Assembly (NCBI GenBank): GCA_963966185.1
Contig: CAWZYM010000271.1
Coordinates: 291,001-355,000, forward strand
Source of the DNA: Rhabditoides inermis
Taxonomy: Eukaryota; Nematoda; Chromadorea; Rhabditida; Rhabditidae
Length of the DNA stretch: 64,000 nucleotides
Direction: 5' to 3'
Part shown: positions 60,815 through 64,000 of the stretch, one piece after another
Position numbering within the stretch: the first letter of the stretch is position 1
How the letters are laid out: each line of letters begins with the position of its first letter
Position numbers and translations under genes: made by a program
The notes under the pieces: generated by a model
Told to the model about the DNA's origin: nothing
What the model saw: only the letters and a program-made list of their open reading frames with translations
The model's database searches: none

Positions 60815-62867
60815 GAGAGAGAGGGAGAGAGTTGACCCACCAGTCGACGTACTGGCTGTCGATGACGAGCAGAACCCGCGCGTCTGGGTGCATGGTGGGA
60901 GGCGCGCGCGCTCGGTCCGCCTAATAGATAGTTTTATGCTCGCAAGAAACTGCGGGGTTGATCTGAGAAACACGGAAAGTCAGCTCTCGGCAATAGCGCG
61001 CAAAGCAAGAAAGGCAGAAGGTTATGGCACCGTATTTCAAACTGCAATCGAGGTCGATCGAAAGCTATCGCTCTGGCGCAGGCTATATCACTTTGATATA
61101 CGTGATTTCAGTTTAAATGTTCATCCGCACTCGTTATAGCTATATGACATTGTATGACACGTGTGATACGGATTATGACATTGTGTGAGTGTAATATGTA
61201 CGTGCGATATGGTTACTCGCGCTAATAGCATAAAGAAAGGTTTCATGAAGCTGACTATTGCACGCCGTGCATTCCAGCAAAGTGAAGCTGAACTGAACAA
61301 TGATTTTTACTTTCAAGATTACATCCAAAATTCACACGAAATACTAGCAGTTGTTTGCGACGCTTCCTCCTGGATTTTATAAATTGATGTGAGTATACCG
61401 CAACTCACCTATAAATGAGAATTGTAAAGCAAGTAAAGTGTTTTTGATTGACGACGAATATCTATGTGTGTTTCACCTATAGTCGGATTGCTTCATATAT
61501 GCCATCCCTGACAATTCACATGTTGTGCAGTTTTGTGCAACACAACATGTATGTCTTCAAATATCCAAAACGCTTCCATGCGAAGGAATTGAACCCATGG
61601 ACAGGGCGCAGTCTAAGAGATTGTGCACTGGCGGCGCAAAATACCACTGCGCCATAGAGGCAGTGTTTAGGAGATCGAAGAGAGAGCACATGTAGCTCCA
61701 CTGGTCTTTTCAGTGCACAATGATACAATAAAACGAGCAAACATATTTTCGAAATTCAATGCCATCTCAGTACGAGCCTCAATGGCGTAGTGGTAGAGCG
61801 CGACGCCCGCAATAGCTGCGAGCTTCCCATGGGTTCGATTCCTCCTCATGAAAGCGTTTTGGATATTTGAAGACATATACGTTGTGTTGCACAAAACTGC
61901 ACAGCATGTGAAATGTCACGGATGGCATATAGGATCCAATCCGACTAAATATAATCACTTTTTCGAAATGTCACTATCACGACATATTGCACGCTGTACA
62001 TCAATATGCACACGTTGCTCAAAAATGCAACACAAATGTCACCCTTTCACTATTTCTTCGACTGCATTTAGAAGACAATGCGGCAAGTCGTGAATTAAAC
62101 TGCGATTGACAAAACAAAGAGATTATAACCAGCCAAGGACAGACCTGGAGTGATCGCTCGAGGGCAGTGGCCAACGATTCGCTAGTGCGACAGGGCGAGG
62201 TCGGGGCACTGAAACACGTGCCAGCACGAGGACTACATATAATAATTTAGATAATAATTTAGATAATAATAATATTTTATTGCAGAATTATATCCGCGTC
62301 ACACAAAAATATGAGCAATCAAAGATATACGAGAAAGATTATGACAGATGGAATACAGATATGTAAGCTCTCACATTCATATCATAGTAACCCTTGTGAT
62401 TCCAACCACCAAATTTGGTCATGCACTATTCGCCGTTCGCATCACGCCGCACTTACTGCTCGCTTGCCGAATTTCGATGAAGCGCCACCTTTTTCCCCGT
62501 GAAAACGAACAGCTAACAGGGTTAGGGAGAGCTAGCGAAAAAAAAGGAAGACACACGGTGCAATAGGCAAAGAGGAGGCAGGACTCAATAGACGGCTAAT
62601 ATCGTGCGGCGGACAGAGGGCAGAGGAACCAATAAGCGAAATCGCGAGAGCTGTGCTATTGACAGCCCGGCATGCATTGTCCTTTATCGAGAAAGAGAGA
62701 GTGAATGTGCCACTTGAGAGACTGGAAACAATACGGAGAATCTCACTGTTAACGTGGCGAGCTTATCGTCGTGTTACCTAGCAATTAGCAATGCCTGATT
62801 ATACGGTTGACATTGCACTAGATACGTTAAAAGAGGAAATAGGAAATAGGAGAGAGAGAAAGAGAGA

Positions 62868-62906
<39 letters not shown>

Positions 62907-63447
62907 GTACGAACCTGATAGTGCTGGATACTTTACTGGCTATTCCGGCGAATGAGAAGGCGGACGGCGGCTGGTTGGACTGTGCCGACGTTGGCCTGCA
63001 AGCAATCACATTGTAGTACATAACGATGCAACTTGTAACACTCAATCTTCACATAACATGCTCATAACATGCTTTTACATTTCACATTCACCGATAACCG
63101 ATAGACCAGGCGGAACTAGTCAAAAAAGTCAACTACATTGCGACCACTCTGCGAATTTGAAACTCGCCTTTTGTCAGTCTGTTGATAGTGGTGTGTTTTA
63201 AACGAGCAAAAATAACTCCTACCTTTGAAGAATGATAAAAGTATGGTCATTGGTCATATGGAATGCTCACTAATAGATAACTTTATAGCTATCAGCTGCA
63301 TATAAACAGGTTATAAATAGCTATGCGTACGTGAGAACGGACAATACAATTTCTGAAAGAGTAAATAGGTACCTGGAATACTGGCCGACAGGTGCGGGCG
63401 CGAGGCTTCCCGGGTCATCCAGGGCCACGCCTTCCTCGTCATCCTTG

Positions 63448-63527
<80 letters not shown>

Positions 63528-63693
63528 CGTATATCATCAAACTCTTCAGTCTTTTTAGATATGTGCGACTACAACTAGCAATGATTCGGTAGAGTGTGCC
63601 TTTCGTGAGTGTAATTCAATTAGCACAATGAAAAACACACCAAAAACGTGTGTAACCTACCCCGTAGGAGAACTTTCGCTTGAAGAAGTTCAT
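56648..63693 (-). CDS. snn-1: Synapsin
   Basis: Twenty exons in phase: 63693..63661, 63443..63373, 62995..62915, 62208..62145, 60920..60841, 60691..60643, 60365..60286, 60211..60140, 59972..59897, 59852..59766, 59568..59506, 59368..59294, 59075..59034, 58934..58840, 58663..58607, 58464..58387, 58093..57964, 57819..57710, 57530..57458, 56764..56678; about 501 residues plus a short tail. The N terminus MNFFKRKFSYG is domain A-like. The C domain shows VLLVIDSQYVDW, FRAPGDFMIRVEQADFSEL, PTIHYPNFKKF, YPIVVSVRDGGRGNGK, VEPFIDAKYDTHVQRIGGEY and HWKSNVGSAVLEQITTNDR, matching the ATP-grasp fold of synapsins. It coats and clusters synaptic vesicles. The C-terminal part is Ser/Pro-rich (RQPPRPPRAYSIE). 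Exon 6 uses a GC donor (CAG|GCGAGT). The very end is uncertain: either read-through to a TAG at 56648 or a small last exon near 56640-56610. Confidence 0.93.
56980..57258. mobile_element. Foldback (MITE-like) element, 279 bases
   Basis: The ends are inverted repeats: AGTAGTTACAGATACAATAC at the left against its complement at the right, continuing through the CAGCCCATG and CCCCCTTTTGACA blocks. The centre is AGGTGATAGGGAAAAAATTT followed by CTCTATCACCT. It lies in the last large synapsin intron and is followed by ACTACTAAAA tandem repeats. Confidence 0.7.
59096..59280. repeat. (GA)n tract in a synapsin intron, 185 bases
   Basis: GA repeats with GGGA and AAGA interruptions lie between exons 13 and 12, almost touching both. 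Shorter tracts at 60234..60270, 60765..60830 and 62850..62903 lie beside other synapsin exons. Confidence 0.95.
59585..59730. mobile_element. Related foldback element in a synapsin intron
   Basis: Ends TTTTCGAAGAGACTGACCAC, the terminal repeat of the 18882..19061 family. Preceded by CTTCCAACTACCTCC-like reiterations. Confidence 0.5.
61480..61661 (-). mobile_element. tRNA-like inverted-end element, copy b
   Basis: Read on the minus strand: GCCTCTATGGCGCAGTGGTA head, box B GGGTTCAATTCC, then TTTTGGATATTTGAAGACAT, CAAAACTGCACAACATGTGA and a tail ending CAATCCGACTATA. Head-to-head with copy c, 115 bases apart. Confidence 0.65.
61776..61947 (+). mobile_element. tRNA-like inverted-end element, copy c
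   Basis: GCCTCAATGGCGTAGTGGTA head, box B GGGTTCGATTCC, TTTTGGATATTTGAAGACAT and a tail ending GGATCCAATCCGACTA. The anticodon loop and acceptor stem do not form a functional tRNA. Confidence 0.65.
63447..63524. repeat. (AT)n microsatellite, about 78 bases
   Basis: Uninterrupted AT dinucleotides in the first synapsin intron, ending a few bases before the exon 2 acceptor on the minus strand. Confidence 0.95.
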
Positions 63694-63793
63694 TGTCGCT
63701 CGTTCTCAGCGAGACTACAATGACATGCCTGAAAAGGGAGAGCTTGCTGAGAACAAGAACAACAACAACGCGGCCTTTGCATTTTTGAGAAGG

Positions 63794-64000
63794 TATAGTC
63801 AGACTGGATTATATATGCCATCCGTGACATTTCACATGTTGTGCCCTCTCAGTACGAGCCTCAATTGCGCAGTGGTAGGGCGCGCCGCCAGTGCGCAATC
63901 GCTGCGAGCTGCCCACGGGTTCGATTCCTGCTCATGAGAGCGTTTTGTATACTTGAAGACATACACGTTGTGTTGCACAAAACTGCACAACATGTGAATT
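63794..64000 (+). mobile_element. tRNA-like inverted-end element, copy d (runs off the window)
   Basis: An inverted tail (TATAGTCAGACTGGATTATA ... CACATGTTGTG) abuts a plus-strand head (GCCTCAATTGCGCAGTGGTA, box B GGGTTCGATTCC), then the body TTTTGTATACTTGAAGACAT and CACAACATGTGAA, cut by the window end. Confidence 0.65.

Larger units (their letters stand above)
60921..62144. other. Synapsin intron (1.2 kb) with two tRNA-like elements
   Basis: No exon seen. It contains the head-to-head tRNA-like pair at 61480..61661 and 61776..61947. Confidence 0.6.

Overview
The window looks like nuclear DNA of a nematode. Genes are split into many short exons, and several introns are only 42-60 bases long with TTTCAG-type acceptors. 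The gene families are nematode-flavoured: an SRSX-like and an STR-like chemoreceptor, a C6-domain secreted protein, a TIL-domain protease inhibitor, a TTBK-type casein kinase 1, TGN-38, SNN-1 (synapsin) and an arginine kinase. Exons are GC-rich and favour C/G-ending codons. Introns and spacers are AT-rich and full of (GA)n/(CT)n tracts and foldback elements. The species cannot be named from sequence alone. All exon models were spliced by eye from GT(GC)-AG signals and phase continuity; no search was run.

Layout. 0-7.2 kb: three minus-strand genes (mucin/C6 secreted protein; an 89-residue helical protein; a Cys-rich secreted protein). 9.2-11.6 kb: a plus-strand short-chain dehydrogenase. 12-18.4 kb: a scarred region with tRNA-derived repeats, an SRSX-like receptor lacking its 5' part, a 1.3-kb-per-arm inverted duplication and a broken Kelch gene. 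18.4-26.8 kb: a 19-exon minus-strand ABCD4-like half-transporter (609 residues), its introns carrying a LINE tail and foldback elements. 29.6-30.7 kb: a plus-strand hotdog thioesterase. 31-34 kb: an inverted repeat followed by about 2.1 kb of pyrimidine-only satellite. 34.1-36.3 kb: TIL inhibitor (minus). 36.8-38.1 kb: casein kinase 1 (plus). 38.5-41.5 kb: TGN-38 (minus). 42.4-50.05 kb: TADA3/Ada3 (minus, 16 exons), whose fourth intron holds a complete arginine kinase gene on the opposite strand. 50-54.3 kb: mostly intergenic, with a 46-base copy of a TADA3 exon and weak gene candidates. 54.4-56 kb: STR-like chemoreceptor (plus). 56.6-63.7 kb: synapsin (minus, at least 20 exons).

The genes are not a pathway. 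They are independent housekeeping, neuronal and secreted-protein genes: two chemoreceptors, vesicle and trans-Golgi proteins, a cobalamin-transporter relative, a SAGA-type adaptor, a phosphagen kinase. I see no operon-like tight spacing. TATA-like boxes precede the SDR, thioesterase, TIL and arginine kinase genes. The most unusual content is repetitive: tRNA-like elements in head-to-head inverted pairs, a dispersed intronic element with a 19-base terminal inverted repeat, the inverted duplication that carries Kelch exons, and microsatellites abutting splice sites. I found no clear new enzymatic or defence system.
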